From JBCCDY01 sp039030555 (GTDB lineage: Bacteria > Bacteroidota > Bacteroidia > Cytophagales > Cyclobacteriaceae): DNA of 64,000 bases. The position numbers and the translations under genes were made by a program. The notes beneath the pieces are model-generated. The model saw only the letters and a program-made list of their open reading frames with translations. It was not told where the DNA came from and did not search any database. Below, in pieces: positions 17,351-32,300 of this stretch; within the stretch, counting starts at the first letter, position 1, and every line of letters starts with the position of its first letter. The stretch lies in NCBI GenBank assembly GCA_039030555.1, contig JBCCDY010000002.1, positions 248,001-312,000 of the forward strand. The letters run 5' to 3'.

Positions 17351-20300
17351 ATGAAAAGATTCTTTTTGTGTTATTATCGTTTTCCAACGTTTCTACTAAT
17401 ACTTATCTTTTTTGGTATTCTGAACGTGAAGGCGCAATGCCCAACAGTTACAGGTGGTAATAGCGGTATTAACGCGATCAGATTTTGCGCTCCTGCTGAA
17501 TATGAGTTTGATTATAATGTCAGTTTTAGTCCAGGCTCGGTTCCTGCAGGGACTAACATACAATTTACCATAGATTACGGAGATGGGTCGGCAAATGATG
17601 TGTTTAACTTTGTTGCTGATGGCATTACAAATACTTTCGCACCTCCAACTTTTACCCATACATTCCCCCTTAATGATGACTGCTCTTATATAGTAGACTT
17701 TGATGCTACTTTTAACGGGTTCTTATGTACGGGACTTGCCGAACAGATACAGGTAGCTTCAAGTTTCAATACTGATAATGAGAATGGTGGAGATGTTAGA
17801 ATAGAAGTGGATCAACCGGCATCTACAAATATTGATGGAGATGCCGCTACAGTAGCGATATTCGAAATATGTGAGGGAGATGATATAGCTGTTTTCTTTG
17901 AGGATTTAACAGATTATAACTGTAATCCAACTGCGGATCCGAGTGCATTATCAAATGATTTTATCAGATGGACTCAGTTTGTTTATAATACTGGAGGAGG
18001 AAATTTGATACCAAGCTTGAGTGTAGACGGGGTTCCTGTTACCAATGCGGCTGGGAACACAATTCCAGGATTTGCCGACTATGAAGATACAAGAGGTGTT
18101 TTGCAACTGGATCCGGCAGTTGTGCCAGGGGATCCAAGAAGAAGGCAGACATTGCAGATGACTGCCAATGGAGGTTTTGGGCCCAATGATCCTGTAGCTG
18201 GTGATCAGTTTGAAATTACTTTAAGGTACTGGAACACCTGTAACCCTTACGATAATAATATTTTTGACGGGTTGCCCCCCGTTGATATTGTAAATGGGGA
18301 TAATCCTCCTATAGAAGAGACAGCAATTATCTTGATAATTGATGCTCCACCCCCTGCAGTTCCGGTAGACTTAGAAATATGTTTTGGAGATAATGTACCT
18401 AACTTCAGAGTAACTAATGCCAGCGTTGCTGGTAGTACTGAAATTCTTTGGTACGATGGGGATCCTTTGGCTGGTGGAAATCAACTAATGAATCCCAATG
18501 GGATGAATAATCGTTTTTTTCCATCCGGATCGTTTCCCGGAGGAGGTGTAGATAATACGGTTCCAGGAGACTATACCTTATTTGTTACCTATACAATAGG
18601 AGGGACTGGTAATTGCGAAAGCGAACCTGTTGCTGTGACTAACACAGTAAGGAATGATCTGCCAACCCCAACCCGAAACTTACCTACTCCAGGGGTCGAG
18701 TTGTGTGAAGGAGATAATGGGGTTATCGTAAGTATAAATGAAACTCCTGGTACTAATCCTTTTGGAGGAGATTTTGATTTTCAGTGGACTTTACCTGCAG
18801 GTGTAACAGCAGCATCACCTTTGATAGGCCAGTCTATAACGGTTAACATAGATGAGGGTACTACTGGAAATCTTGATTTTGAAGTAGCATCACGTTATAA
18901 TATTCCAGATTTCAATGGAAACCAATGTGATGAAAACTTAACGATTAGTGTCCCTGTAAACCCGAGACCTACGGCTACGGTCGCAGGAGGTGGCGCTGTT
19001 TGTGCGGGTGGTGCGGTTCCTGCTCCTGATATTATCTGGACTTTTACAGGGAATCCTCCATTCGATTTCATTATAGATCGACCCAATCCTTTCCCTGATG
19101 TTGTTATAAATAACCACCCGGATTTAACATTTACATTAAGCGGTCAGGTAGGCTTAGGTAATTATGAACTAACCTCACTTATCGATGATAATGGCTGTTC
19201 AGGAATCAATCTGGGAGGGCCGAATACAGTAACTCTAGGTGGAACCCCTCCAAATTTTGCAGGTTATACAGTTGCTGCCCCCGTTTGTGATGATGGGAGT
19301 GGAATTACACCTCCAGCTCTGTCCATCGAAATTACAGGAGCTTCGGGAGGAGATGCTTTTGATCTGCAAATTATTATTGACGGAGGCGCTCCACAATTTA
19401 GGACCGGGATCTCCAATGGAGCTGGATTTATAACACTTACTTTAGACTATATAGCCGATTTGGGGGGCGCCCCAGGCACTTTCCCTGTGGAACTCGTTCA
19501 AATCGTAGATGCTTCCGGATGTGCTACGGACGTTAATTTATCACAAGATATCATTGTAAATCCTGTCCCAACAGAACCAGCTGCTGTACTTACCCCAGTA
19601 ATAGCATGTACCCCCGACCTTGGAACGACTACCTTGGATGTTACAATATCAGAACCGAATGTAACGGTAGATTGGTATCCTACTGCTACGGGAGTGGTAA
19701 CAGTTCCTGGAGGAATAGGGACACTAAGCCTAAACCCACCATCTACGGGAGTATTTTTTGCTGAAGCAAGAAATACTATAACAGGTTGTGTGAGCAATAT
19801 TCGAATACCAATTGAGTTTATTGAAGATCGTGAACCTACTATTGTTAACGCGGGCACAGTTCCGGTTTCTTGCGATCCTGACTTTGTTTTAGGGGCTTCA
19901 CCTGTTGACAATGGTGGAAGAGGTGCTTGGTCTGTAAATGGAATTTTATACCAAGAAAATTTCAGTAATAGTCCTGCGGGTACTTTGCCCAACGGTAGTA
20001 TGCAGGATAATGATTTTTATGGCTGGACTGTTGATGTAAGTGATCCGGATGTTGATATTTCAGATCCCAATGATCGATTCGAAGTTTTCAATGAGGCGTT
20101 TAGCATAAGAGATGTTGATGGAGAAGGTATATGGTTTTCAAGTCCTATAGATATCACAGGGGTCACTGATATTCTTTTTCAAATGTCAGTTAATGCGAAT
20201 GGCCTTCCACTTGAGGCAGCCGACTTTTTACAAGTTAATTTCTCCGTTGATGCAGGACCTGAGTCTCCAATAATACCAGTACTTACAGCTACAGATTTTA

Positions 20301-23300
20301 ATACTCCAATTAATATTAGTGAAGTAATCAATGTGGCCGGAGCTTCTTTACAGATCATAATTAGAGGCGATGTAAATGCGAATGCAGAAGAAATCCTTTT
20401 TGATAATATCCTAGTTAGAGACAATAGCTCAACATTATCTTTTTCTGATCCTAACGACCCAACAGCTACACTATTTGGAGTACCTGATGGTACAACTCAA
20501 ACACTTACCTGGAATGTAACGAGTGAATTTGGTGTATGTCCTGCACAGACTGATAATGTTACTATTATTAGAAATCCATTGCCTGAAGTCATTGACCCGA
20601 TGTCTGTATTTTGCGAGGATAGTTTTGGCGGGGGACAACATTTGATAACAGCTGCTGATTCAACTGCGATAGGTTCGGCAATTATTGGAGCGGCTGCTGC
20701 GGCCGATAGAGTTGTCCAGTATTTTGATGATCCAGCTCGTGGGCCAGGCGACGAGATTTTAAACCTTACCACTGAAACAGTATCTGATGGGGCAGTTATT
20801 TTTACACGGGTAACTAGTCTTGATGTAACACCCAATTGCTCAGATACTTCCAGGATAAGTTTTACGGTAAATCCTCAACCAGTTGCTATAAGTCAAAGCA
20901 TTGAATTTTGCGAAGATATTCAAGGTGGAGGTATTGCAACAGGAATTGACCTTACGTTAAATGATGCTGCGGTTTCGGATAACCAGGCAGACCGTACAGT
21001 AGAATGGTACACTGATCTTGGTAGAACAACACTAGTTCCTGATGCTACGAACGCCTCTGCAACAGATGGTCTAATCTTCTTTCCACGAGTAATTAATGAC
21101 CTCACGACTTGTTTTAATGATTTAGCGCAGGTTGATATTACCATTAATCCCATTCCTCCAGATGTTGCTTTAAATGGGCCAGATATTCAATGTGTAGGAA
21201 ATACATTAGAAGCTTACGCCTTGCCCGGTCCTTTTCCTATGGGGACTACTTTTATATGGGATATACCAGCAGACTTCGTTGTTGAAAGCGGTGGTGATAT
21301 AAATTCAGAAAATGCAATTTTGTCATTTCCAGTAGCAGTTACGGATACCATTTTTGTGACCAGGATAAGCCCCGAAGGTTGTGTAGGAAATCAAGATACT
21401 CTTATTGTACAGGTTACAGCGATTCCCCCGACTGCTACAATTATGCCACCAGCTGGTTTTATCTGTGCTGGTGATATTAGTGTGAGATTTTTTGTTTCCC
21501 CCGTCTCTGGAACACAATATACCTGGGATGTTTCTAATATTCCTGGTGCTAGCATAGATAATCTTTCAGGTATAGGTCAGAGTCAAATCGATATAAATTT
21601 TGGTAGCGTAGGTGGAGATTTGATCGTAACGCCACAAAATGTCCTGAATCTTACTTGTCAGGGTGATCCGGATACCTTGACCGTCGTAGTCAACCCGAAT
21701 CCCATATTGGACCCGAACCTCAATGCGACAGAATGTAGTGATGTAGCTTCAGGGCTTATACTAAGTTCATCCCCTGCAAGTCCGGTTGTTGCTGATCGTT
21801 TTAATATAACGGCCATTAATGTAGAACCTGGATTGGTAGAGAACCCTGGAAATGCGGTTTTACAAAGCAGTACCTTTCCAATCACCAACGTAAATGATCT
21901 TTTTATTTCCGGAGATTCTTTCACAAACCTGACCTCCGGAGAGCAGGAAGTAATTTATACAGTAGTACCTTTTGTTAGTGCAACAGGGTGTTTTGGTGCT
22001 CCGCAGAACGTGACGTTCACTGTTCAACCAGAACCTATTTTGAATGCCTTATTGGACGATGAGGTTTGTAGTGACGAAGAAATAGGTCTTCAATTGGCAG
22101 TAGCACCTAGTAGTCCACCAGCAAGCGCATGGAGAATTTTAGGGGTTACGGTTCCAGCGGGCTTGATTGCCAATCCTGGAAATGTTACAGGTTTTCCATT
22201 TGATACGCCTAATGGAGATACCTTAATGACAGACTCCTATACCAATTTAACGAATGCGCAATTAACTGTTGAGTATAGGGTTGAGCCTATTAGTACAAAT
22301 AACTGCGTAGGAACCCCATCATTACCGATTAATATTGTTATTAATCCCGAACCAGTAATAGCTCCAATAGCAGCTGCTGATAGAATCTATTGCTCGGACG
22401 AGCCTCTGTCGAACGTAATTCTCACAACTGCGGGTACTGGAAGTATTATCGCAGATCCAAATGAGTATATTTTTGCTGAAATCATTACAAATGGTCTTAC
22501 TCCATCTGCTGGAGCGCCCAACATTGGAGGAGGACAAGATTTTAACACCATATCGTTTGATGCCTGGACAAATGAGACTAATGCCACTGTTCAAGTTATT
22601 TATAGGGTAATTCCATTGTCACCAGTTACGGCCATTGGAAGATGTGCTGGAGATACAGTAGATATTGTAGTAGATATACTTCCGGAACCTGTACTTGATA
22701 TTACATCTATTGCCCCTGTATGTAGCCAAGATCCCATTAATGTCACCCTCGCTTCCACTGCGGCTTCCGCTCCTTCAGCGAGCTTTAGCATCATAGATAT
22801 TAGGGGTAATGGATTGGTAGCAGATGCTGGTAATATCAATGTAGCTTCATTACCACTAACTGGTCAATTACCTAATGCGATTGAAAATGAGATTTGGATA
22901 AATACCACTAATGCTTCGGTTTTTGTGGAATATGATGTAGTTCCTGTTTCTGCGGATAATTGCGTTGGGAGCCTTGAAACTATCCAGATCTTAATTCAGC
23001 CAGAGCCCGTGCTTGATCAAGGCCCGTTTCCTTCCGTCTGTAGTGGAGATGATATCAATGTAACACTCGATGTGCTAGGAAGCTCTGTGAATGCGGCACA
23101 ATTTAACATCATTAGCGTAATTCCTAATGTAGATTTAACAGATGAGACTATCATTGGTAATACTTCAGCACCACAAACAGGGGTTAGCGATACTGAAATA
23201 GAAACAGATCAATGGACTAACAGAACGAATGGACAAAGAAGTGTTATCTATGAAATACAGCCTATAAGTGCTTTAGGGTGTGAAGGTGCAATTTTACCTT

Positions 23301-26300
23301 TGGAAGTATTCATTGATCCTCAACCTGTTGGGCAAGATTCTTTGCTTTCAATCTGTAGTGGGGAAATGCTTAATATCGATCTACAGGGAATAGTCAACTT
23401 AAATAATGGGTTAGTATCTAATTTCATTTGGTCTGCTGCTTCAGAACCGTCTGTTAGTGGTGAAAGTTTGACTAATCAGACCACTTCCGTTATTGATAAT
23501 ACGTTAACCAATATTACGAATTCTGACATTACAGTAAATTATACCGTAATCCCTGCGGATAATTCTTTGAACTGTCAGGGTGACCCTTTCACGGTTTCTG
23601 TTACTGTCTTTCCTGAACCAAGGGCTTCCAATACTACTTTTTCACCGCCTATATGTAGTGACGACCAACTAAGTATTGATTTACAAACTGTATTAAATGC
23701 ATCTGGTATAAATACCATTGCTTCTACTTTCGAGTGGATAGCTACGGACAACCCTAACGTAACAGGAGAAAGCCTTACTACGCAAACTACTTCAGTGATT
23801 GATGATCAGATTACTAATGTTACCAATCTTGCATTCATTCAAGTATTGTATGAGGTAACACCTACATCTATTGCAAATGGGTGTGAGGGAAATCCATTTA
23901 CGGTCACGGTACAAATTTTACCGGAACCACAGTTTAATAATACGACTTTACTTCCCGTTTGTAGTGATGAACCTCTTAACCACGTTCTTGATGTTGTTTC
24001 AGGCTCAGAACCTGCAGCTTCGTTCAATATTATAAGCGTTTCTAACCCTGCTGGTTTGCCAGGACCCACAGTTACATTAGGACCTGGGCAGAGTCAAACG
24101 GCTATACTTAATGATGCATGGACTAATCTAAGTAGCGTTCAGGAAAGTATATTTTACGAAATTTCTCCTTCTAGCTTTGATGGGTGCGTTGGTGATACAT
24201 TGTTCCTAGAGGTTCCTGTAGCCCCTGAGCCTGTTGGCATGGATGACTTTAATATATTGAATTGCAGTGGAATAGCGCTAAACTATGATATTCAAACCCA
24301 GAATATTGATGCGTTGGGGAATGGCTTACCAAGTACTTTTGTTTATACGGTTAATAGTACGGATCCAGCCAATGTTCCTCCAGCACCAAATAGAGCGATA
24401 TCTTCAACGGATCCAATCACTGACTTATATACCAATACGGCTGATACGGTAGTAACTGTAACGTATACAATAATACCCACAACGAATACGGGTTCGATCT
24501 GTGAAGGTGATGCTTTCGATGTTAGCTTTCAAATTGAGCCTAATCCAAGTGTAATGCTCGTAAATAACGATTTGGTTGTTTGTGATGGTGGAAATATCGA
24601 TATAGAGATTAACTCACCTACAATATCTTCCGACAATGCTACCAAGTTAAGATATGACTTGGTAGTTACCAGTTCAGATATTGCCGCTACAGGGGGAACT
24701 GCATTTGCCGACCTTTCAGATCAAATGTTTAATGGAGTTATCAATGGAACTTTAACCAATTCCAGCGGGGACTTTATCGAGGTTACTTTTACAGTAACGC
24801 CTTTACTAAACACATGTCCTGATGGCGTGCCCCAGTCTACTATAGTACGAGTTGAGCCTACTCCACAAGCATTATTAACAAACAATGATCCTATAATTTG
24901 TAATGAAGGCAATGTAGATATTGATATTGAAAGTATTGTAAACACTACAAATGATGCTACAAATCTTCGCTATGATATTGCTGTTACAAGTATAGATCCA
25001 GGAGCTACTGGTGGTACTGCATTTATTAATTTGACAGATCAGCCATTTGATGGATTGATCAACGGAACACTAACGAACTCAAGTGCTGACTTTATAGAGG
25101 TGACTTTTGAGATTACGCCAACTCTTGAAAACGGATGTCTTGATGGGCCAATCGTTTCAGAAACAGTAAGGGTAGAACCAACGCCTCAGGCCAATTTAGT
25201 GAACAATACTCCAATCGTATGTAATGGAGGAGTAGCTAACATTGACGTTCAAAGCCTTGTGAACTCCACTAACAATGCAGCAAATTTAAGGTATAGCGTA
25301 GCAGTAAGTAGTACAGATCCCGGAGCAACGGCTGGAACGGCATTCATTCCTTTATCTAATCAGATTTTTGATGGAGTGATAACGGGTACTCTAACAAATT
25401 CCAGTAATAGCGTGGTTGACGTAACTTTTGATGTTACACCAATACTCAGCGGATGCCCCACAGGGCCCGTTGTAAGCGAAACCATTCAGGTTGAACCTAT
25501 TCCTAGAGCGACTTTGATCAATAACACACCAATTGTGTGTAATGGAGATGGAATCAATATAGAGGTTCAAAGCTTAGTAACAACTACTGATGATGTCACC
25601 AACCTTCGTTATGATGTTGCTGTTTCCAGCAGTAACCCTGCTGACATAGGAGGTTCTGCCTTTACTCCGCTTACTGATCAGATTTTTAATGGATTCATCA
25701 CGGGAGATCTTACCAATTCCAGTAATGATGTTATTGATGTTACTTTTACCATAACACCTCGCTTAATTAATGGATGCCCTGATGGCCCTGCTGAGGTTAC
25801 TGTAATACAGGTTGAACCAACCCCTGAGGTTTCGTTGACTAATAATGCCCCTGTTATTTGCAATGGTGGTATGGTCGATATTGATGTTAGCAGCTTGGTC
25901 AATACTACTGATGATGCCTCAAACCTTCGTTACAACGTTTCAGTAACCAGCAGTGATCCTGTTTCAACCACAGGTTCAGCATTTACTAATCTGAATAATC
26001 AAATTTTGGATGGAACGATTACCGGGACATTGGAAAACTCAAGTAACGACTTTATCGATGTTACTTTCACTGTTACTCCAATATTGAGTCCTGGATGTGC
26101 TAATGGTACTCCTCAGATAACCGTTGTACAAGTAGAGCCTACCCCTGAATCTAATTTGATAAATAACTCACCGGTAATCTGTAATGGTGATAATGTTGAT
26201 ATTCAAATTGAAAGTGAGGTTAATACTACCGATGATGCTTCCAATTTAAGGTACTCAATCTCTGTCACGAGTGATAACTTAGCAGCGACAGGAGGAGGTG

Positions 26301-29300
26301 CTTTTCAAGCTTTGAATAATCAAATTTTTGATGGTGCTATCACAGATATACTTACGAACTCAAGTGACCAGGATATTGAGGTGACCTTTACCATTACACC
26401 GATGTTGAATGGATGTCCAAGTGGAACGCCTGATGTTGAAACGGTTATTGTAGAGCCAACACCAGAAATCAATGTGATTCAAAACGGATTAGCTACCATT
26501 TGTAATAATGGGAGTGTTGATTTTACGATAAATTCACCGACGGTTCCTAATAATCCGGGAAATTTAAGATGGAGTGTAAACGTAAGCAGTTCAGATCCCG
26601 CGAACACGGCTGGAACAGCTTCTGCGTCACTAACAAATCAAACATTTACTTCAGGTACAGCCAATTTCTTTGGTGATTTAATTAATAATAGTGATGAAGA
26701 TATTCAGGTTACGTATGAATTTACCCCGCAGCTAACATCTTCTGTTGGAAATGTTTGTCCGGACGGACTTATCTCTACTTTTGTAATCACGGTTGAACCA
26801 ACGCCTGAAATCGTCGCTAATCTCGTTAGCCCTATGACGATCTGTAGTGGTGATCTGGTTCAGATTGATATAGATAATGATATAATACCTTCTAATCCGG
26901 GTAATTTATCATTAAACGTAGTGACCACCTCTCCAAACTTTGCTCAATTGTCTGGAGCCGGTATCGTTAATGTATCCGGATTAGCTCTACCTACTGGGAC
27001 TAATACGTTTGTTAATGGAATCGTTAACAACCTCAGTGATGAGGATATTACCATTACCTATGAGTTTACTCCAACCCTTTCTGGCTGTCCCGATGGTATT
27101 ACAGAGACTGTGCAGGTGATTGTGGAACCTGTTCCACAAATAGATATCGTTAGAAATAATCCAGAATTGATCTGTAATGGAGATGATGTTAACATTCGTT
27201 TTACCTCGCCTTCTATACCTAGTGTCCCTACCGACTTAACTTTTGATATTGACGTTTCCAGTACTGATGATGCGAATTTGGGTGGTGCTGCTTCAATTGA
27301 TCAAACCGGCCTTACATTTCCATTTGACCTAATTGCTGATCTGACAAATGCGTCGGATGATTTCATTACGGTTACCTTCAGAGGAATACCTCAGTTGAAT
27401 GGATGTCCTAGTGGTCCATTTGAAGAAGTAACTGTAATTGTTGAACCGACTCCATCAGCTATTATAACCTTAAATTCTCCTCCGGATATTTGTGGAGGGG
27501 AAACTGTAAGTATTGATGTTACCACAAATACCGTCCCGGAAGATGTAAACGATTTAAGCTTCAATTTAGAAGTTATACCGGACAACCCAGGTTTATCGGG
27601 TACTGCCTCCATTGGCAGAATGGATGAGCCATTTCCGCTCATAAATTTCAATGGTACGCTAATTAATCAAAACCCATCGGGGGATGATATTCTAGTTACC
27701 TTCAGAGTCACTCCATTATTGAATAACTGTCCGGATGGTGTTCCTGTTGAGGTAACGGTAAATGTTCAATTCGTTCCAATTGTGCAAGGCGGGCAAACAG
27801 CAGTGGTGTGTAGTGGAGAACCTATCAATTACGAGATACTTTTAACACCGCCAAATTCACCAGCGGGGACTGTATTCAACTGGCCTGCACCGACGCTATC
27901 TGATGGTTCTTCCCAAGGCACTGCAGGTGTTGACGTAGTCGCTGACCCAGCAGGAACTCTACATATTACGGATGCAATCATTAATACCTCTAGTGCGCCA
28001 ATAACAGCTACGTATAATGTAACACCAAGAGGTCCGGCCCCGACGAACTGCGTAGGCGTTACGGAGACCATTGTAGTGACTATATTGCCAGAGCCAGTTA
28101 TTGATCCTAATTTGGATAACACAGTTTGTAGTGGGGAAACTTCCGGAATATCCTTGAATACAAATGGAACATCAGCAAATGCAAACGAATTTAGATTAGA
28201 AAGTATTAATGTTGATGCAGGCTTGGTTCCCGGGGGAACAAACATTAATCCAGCCACGCTTCCTTTAACGGGTACATCTGCCACGATAAGAAATCTTGTC
28301 TTAGGAGAATCTTTCAGAAACCTTGAATTAACAGACCTTACTGTAGAATATACGGTTGTGCCTATAAGTGCTCAAATGTGTGAGGGTAATGCCGAAACTA
28401 TTGTACTTACCATAGAGCCTCAGCCTTCTATAGACCCAACGATATCTCCCGTTCCGGTATGTAGTGGTGAACCTTTAAATTTAATGCTAGGAGAGGATCC
28501 GGGAAATTCTATCATAATTGATAGTGTTTTAATCGTAGATATCGATTTTCCATTCCCTCAGATTCAACCCTTCCCGGGTAATAACTTCGCTGGTGAGGTT
28601 ATTGGACTTGATAGTCTTTTAAATGATCGCTTTCTAAATACAACTAGTTCTACAGTTTCCGTTACTTATACCTTAATTCCGATTGCAGGACCTAATTCTT
28701 GTAGAGGAGATGAGATCGACATCATAATTGATATTAACCAGGCTCCTGAATTAGCTGATAATCTCGATAATACAGTTTGTTCTGATGATGTATCAGGAAT
28801 TACGTTTATAACTACTGGTACAAGCGAGCCTGCGGTAGAGTATTTCGTAGATAATATAATAGTTCCGGCAGCACTCACACCCGCAGCTGGCAATTTCGAT
28901 TTTATAACATCATCACCAACAGCTGATGTTAATGCTATACAAAACGATTCTTATACTAATAACTCTAATACTTTTCAGACAGTACAATATTTTGTCCGGC
29001 CAAATAGCGCTGCAGGCTGTGACGGACCATTGGAAATCATCGAATTAACCGTTGAACCAGTTCCTATCGTAGATCCTTCCGTGATTACGGCGCAAACCGT
29101 TTGTGGGAGCGATCCGCTGGGAGGAGGAACAAATACCACAAACATACCTTTAAGTTCTCCAACGGTGACTTCATCAGGAGATCAGACAAATAATATTTCC
29201 TATAATATCTTAGCGGTTCCTTCTTCACCTTTAGTTGCCGGATTTATACCATTCCAAAGCAATCTTCCGGAAAGTCATATTATAGCAGAGACTTTAGTGA

Positions 29301-32300
29301 ATAATTCTAATACGGTTCAAACAGTAACATTTACAGTAACACCACAGGCCTCGGGTGCTGCGGGAGGAACTGGGTGCCCAGGGGTGCCTTATGTGATCGT
29401 AGTAACCGTTGAGCCAAGGCCTCAATTAGCTGCTAATCTGGCTACTATTTGTTCCGGTGATGCAGTGAACTTGTTGTTAGCGCCACCACTTCCTACAACT
29501 ACAACTGGTGGAGTTGATAATATTGAATACATTATTGACGGAGTTACAGGAGATGTGGGAAATATAACAGGAATATCTCCGTTAGGTACTTCTTTCAATG
29601 CCAATACAGACTTGACAGACGTTTTATCGTTAAATGCCGGTATAAATTCCAGGCAGACCATTATATATGAATTCAGACCTCGAATATTAGGGAGTACATG
29701 TGATGGGCTGCCTTCTTTTGTAACGGTTAATGTTGATCCTATTCCGGTTTTAACCACCGCTACCGTAGATAGCGATGGGATGATTAATGATGGCAGGATA
29801 TGCAGCTCGAGTTTTATAACTATTGAGTTGACAAGTACTACAGATGCCAGTACAACCACATTTTATACCTGGACTTCAACCTCCGGGCCTAATGTGGTAG
29901 GAGCTACAGATCAAGCAACCCCAATACCTGTTCCATTCATATTCCAGAGTTTAACCAATACCGGAACTTCACCTGAGACCGTAGAGTATACCATAACACC
30001 TCAAATAATATCTACACAAACAAATAATTGTACTGGTCCACCGGTAACCGTAACAGTTACCGTAGATCCGGTTCCGGATGTGATTTTTATAGATGGTGTA
30101 GATACCGTTGGAACGCAGGTGATCAGGAGATGCTCGGGAGATCCGGTTGGAATAGAACTTGAAGGTAGGGTGGCAAACACTAATTTCGATTGGGTTGCTA
30201 TTGAAGGATCTACAAATGTGGATACGGGAACCGGAGTCAATGGTGATGTGATCAACACTGTATTTACCAATACATCAACGACATCAAGAACTATTGTTTA
30301 CAGCGCTACTCCAACAGGTCCCGGAGATACCCAATGTGCTGGTTTTGCAAACAGCTTTGTGGTTATTGTTAGCCCGGAAGTTTCGGGTACTATAGCCATG
30401 GACGAACAGATATGTATCGGGACTACTACCTTTTTGAATTTTCAATTTACCGGAACACCTCCGTTCGAATTTGTTTATACTGATGGTACCTCAAACTTTA
30501 CAGTAAACGGAGCTATTTCGCCTGCTTTGCTTGGCGTTACGCCAAGCTCAACAACCACTTATGAGCTACTTTCAGTAACCGATTTTAACAACTGTTCAGT
30601 TCCTGTAACAGGAGAGCAAGCAACCATTACAGTAGTGGATTTATTTGCTGATTTGAACATGCTAACGCCGAATGAAAGCTGTGACCCTTTTACTGCTCAG
30701 TTTGAGTTTGACCAACGACAGGATGTCACCTATACCTTCGACTGGGGCGATGGGCAAACGGAGACATTCAGGGCTACAAGTACCAATTCGAACCAGTTGA
30801 TCACTCATCCATTTGAAAATCTCTCTGCTTTCGTAGATGCTTCATTTATGGTGACTCTGACTGTAACTCAACCAGAGTTAGTAAGTCCGGCGTTTTGTTC
30901 AGTTACTGCTGATACGGTTATTACCGTCTTCAATGATATAATCGTTGAAGTAACTCCTGCTTCCACCGAGATTTGTGGAGGAGAAACGATTATTCTGGAG
31001 AGCTTGACTAGAGGTCAAACCGAAGAATCCTGGTCAATACGTGATGCTGGAGATACGAATATTCCGGCACCATTCGCAACTACAGCATTTGCAGATATAA
31101 CGCTCGAAAATCAATCTGCTGATACCTTATTTTTCGAAATTGTCTATCAAGCCAGGGATGCCTTAAGTAATTGTAGTGAGCAACAGATTATACCTGTTAC
31201 TGTATTTCCTGAAATTGTTGTTGATTTTACGGTTGATCCTTTAAGACAAACTTTCCCTGATCTCACTTTCAATATTCAGAACAATACGAGAGATCGCAAC
31301 AGCTTCGCACACTTTTGGGATTTTGGAGATGGAACTACATCGAATGATCCGAACATAACATCCCATACATATGAAACTTTTGGCACTTATGATATTACAC
31401 TTAGAGTAGAGAATGCAATTTGTTTTGATGAACAAACAATTCAAGTCATAGTAGATCCATCTACGCCTATTGCGGCCTTTTCAAGCGATACACTTGGATG
31501 CTCAGGTCAAACGATCTTTAATTTTGTTACAGATGGTTTAACAATGGGTGTTGATGATCAATCTGAATTCGCCTGGAATTTCGGTGACGGTGTGGGAACC
31601 TCTTTTCTTCGAAATCCTTCCTATACCTATCAGGAGCCAGGGCAGTTCTTAGTTACTTTAACAGTGACCAACTCAGCGGGTAGAAGTGATATTGCCAATG
31701 CACTAATCACAGTCGCATTGACTCCAACAGCCTCCTTTGTCTATGCTCCAATTGTAGCACTCTTGGAAGCTGATCCGGATAATCCTGGTGAACAGATATC
31801 TGAAATAGTGCGCTTTAACAATCAAAGTATTGGAGGAACTGATTTTACCTGGGATTTTGGTGATGGTAATACGGCTAACGAGGAAAATACAACGCATCAA
31901 TATTCTAATCCTGGTTTATTTGATGTGAGTTTACTTGTGAGTAATGTGGTTACTGAAGATTTCAGTTGTACAGATGACCTAACGATTACAGATGCTGTTC
32001 TTGTAAGGAGTGGAGGCTCCATTGAGATTCCAAATGCATTTACTCCTGATCCTTCCGGGCCAAATGGAGGAAGGGTTGCAGGTGGTGCGAATGCAGGCGA
32101 TGCGGCTGGCGAACTTGAAAATAACTTTGTGTTTTTACCAAGGTTTACCGGAGCCGTTCAGTTCCAGATGGAAATATTTAACAAGTGGGGTGAACGAATA
32201 TTCATATCGAATGATCAAACCCTTGGATGGGATGGTTTCATAAGAGGGCAAAGGGCTGAACAAGGGGTCTATTTATATAGGATTAGTGTGATTTTCGTTA

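Noticed and set aside
17396..31900. Many open frames of 60-160 codons antisense to, or in other frames of, the giant surface-protein gene
   Set aside because: They are low in normal protein character, rich in Ser/Val/Pro from complementing repeat codons, lack promoters, and lie wholly inside a continuous 4998-codon gene; they are shadows.
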